Below are positions 63,338-64,000 of a stretch of DNA of 64,000 nucleotides, piece by piece. A program made the position numbers and the translations under genes. Origin of the DNA: Kofleriaceae bacterium (GTDB taxonomy: Bacteria > Myxococcota_A > Polyangia > Haliangiales > Haliangiaceae). Numbering within the stretch: the first letter of the stretch is position 1; each line of letters begins with the position of its first letter. The stretch spans positions 1 through 64,000 of the forward strand of contig JACKDR010000014.1 in assembly GCA_020633495.1 (NCBI GenBank), written 5' to 3'. The notes beneath the pieces were generated by a model. The model had not been told where the DNA came from, searched no databases, and saw only the letters and a program-made list of their open reading frames with translations.

Positions 63338-64000
63338 TTGTCGCCCGTGACCCCGCCCATGCCCGACCTCGCGCGTGCCGAGGCGCCGCGCGCGCCGGCG
63401 ACCGCGAGCCGCGATCGTGGCCCCCGGGTCGCCCACCACGCCCGCCCGGTGCTCGACGGCCAGCTCGTGCGCCGCGCCGCGCGCGACGCGCTGGTGAAGC
63501 TCGACCCGCGCCGGTTGATCAAGCACCCGGTGATGTTCGTCGTCGCGGTCGGCGCCGCGTTCACCTCGGTCCTGGCCGTCCACGCCGCGCTCACCGGCGA
63601 GGGGGACGCGCCGGTGGGCTTCGTCGCGGCGATCGCGCTGTGGCTGTGGTTCACCGTCCTGTTCGGCAACTTCGCCGAGGCGGTGGCAGAGGGCCGGGGC
63701 AAGGCGCAGGCCGACGCCCTGCGCCAGGCCCGCCGCGACGTGCCGGCGCGCATCCTCGCCGCTCCCCGGGGCGACGCCGCGACCCGTGAGGTGGCGTCGT
63801 CGGCGCTGCGGCCGGGCGATGTCGTGCTGGTCGAGGCCGGGGAGGTCATCCCCTGCGACGGCGAGATCGTCGAGGGCGTCGCCGCCGTCGACGAGAGCGC
63901 GATCACCGGCGAGAGCGCCCCCGTGATCCGCGAGAGCGGAGGTGATCGCAGCGCCGTCACCGGCGGCACCCGGGTGCTCAGCGACGCCCTGATCGTCAGG
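63338..64000 (+). CDS. kdpB: KdpB, ATPase subunit of KdpFABC, 3' part cut by window edge
   Basis: The first 221 codons of a P-type ATPase. The TTG at 63,338 has GAGGAGGT at 63,325-63,332, better placed than the in-frame ATG at 63,359. Visible landmarks are KHPVMFVVAVGAAFTSVL (helix 1), LWFTVLFGNFAEAVAEGRGK and the actuator-domain motif VDESAITGESAPV, with TGES as the dephosphorylation loop. The phosphorylation site DKTGT lies beyond the window. It couples ATP hydrolysis to K+ movement through KdpA. Confidence 0.96.
   Translation, partial: MSPVTPPMPDLARAEAPRAPATASRDRGPRVAHHARPVLDGQLVRRAARDALVKLDPRRLIKHPVMFVVAVGAAFTSVLAVHAALTGEGDAPVGFVAAIALWLWFTVLFGNFAEAVAEGRGKAQADALRQARRDVPARILAAPRGDAATREVASSALRPGDVVLVEAGEVIPCDGEIVEGVAAVDESAITGESAPVIRESGGDRSAVTGGTRVLSDALIVR

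Overview
This window looks like a three-part chimera, not one natural replicon. Segment A (about 1-19,505) is GC-rich and myxobacterial in style: tandem PEGA-containing Ser/Thr kinases, a sigma54 response regulator, an FG-GAP lipoprotein, an OmpA/thrombospondin-3 protein, a huge Cys-rich repeat protein and MutY. Segment B (about 19,510-31,950) is AT-rich and has no credible long reading frame. It carries (GATA)n/(GACA)n microsatellites and two families of short dispersed repeats, so I read it as noncoding DNA of a eukaryote, probably an invertebrate. Segment C (about 31,950-64,000) is even more GC-rich and again myxobacterial-like: a kinase-TPR protein, multiheme cytochromes, a Psp-like stress island and the start of a kdp operon. 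Segments A and C differ by eye in GC content, so they may come from two different bacteria.

Sequence quality changes along the window. Frames are clean at 1-7,900, then decay; from about 9,300 to 19,505 every recognisable gene is split over two or three frames. Segment C starts equally broken (31,950-32,800) and then becomes mostly clean, with isolated frameshifts. Decay toward both joins suggests low-coverage, unpolished long-read contig ends joined through a eukaryotic read, not biological pseudogenes.

Segment A: rRNA uracil methyltransferase (partial), two paralogous PEGA kinases and an NtrC-type regulator, all on the minus strand; then a perfect 15-bp palindrome and a REP-like hairpin element that recurs near 17.0 kb. 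Next come an FG-GAP lipoprotein and a TPR/PEGA membrane protein (minus), a TlpA-type thioredoxin (plus), an OmpA protein (minus), a Cys-rich/propeller protein (plus) and mutY (plus).

Segment C: kinase-TPR gene (plus); a convergent minus-strand operon of TPR lipoprotein, methyltransferase, about 15-heme lipoprotein cytochrome, outer-membrane barrel and about 18-heme cytochrome, whose last three genes overlap and look like an outer-membrane electron conduit. Then lysC, a glycerophosphodiesterase, tmk with an altered P-loop, a GspC-like lipoprotein, a HEAT/TPR membrane protein and a PilZ protein. An HpnA-like epimerase, a PDZ-thioredoxin protein and an overlapping VWA/VanZ/gamma-carbonic-anhydrase trio follow. 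The next block holds a HEAT protein, two paralogous HAMP-like membrane proteins, a TPR-histidine kinase, a sigma54 response regulator, PspA and a small partner: an envelope-stress module under two-component control. The window ends in kdp, preceded by four direct repeats at exact 11-bp spacing and a small uncharacterised membrane-protein gene.

The strongest candidates for something new are the porin-cytochrome operon with expanded heme motifs, the two-component Psp island, the kdp leader region, and the repeat families of segment B. The chimeric structure means that linkage between segments must not be read as biology.
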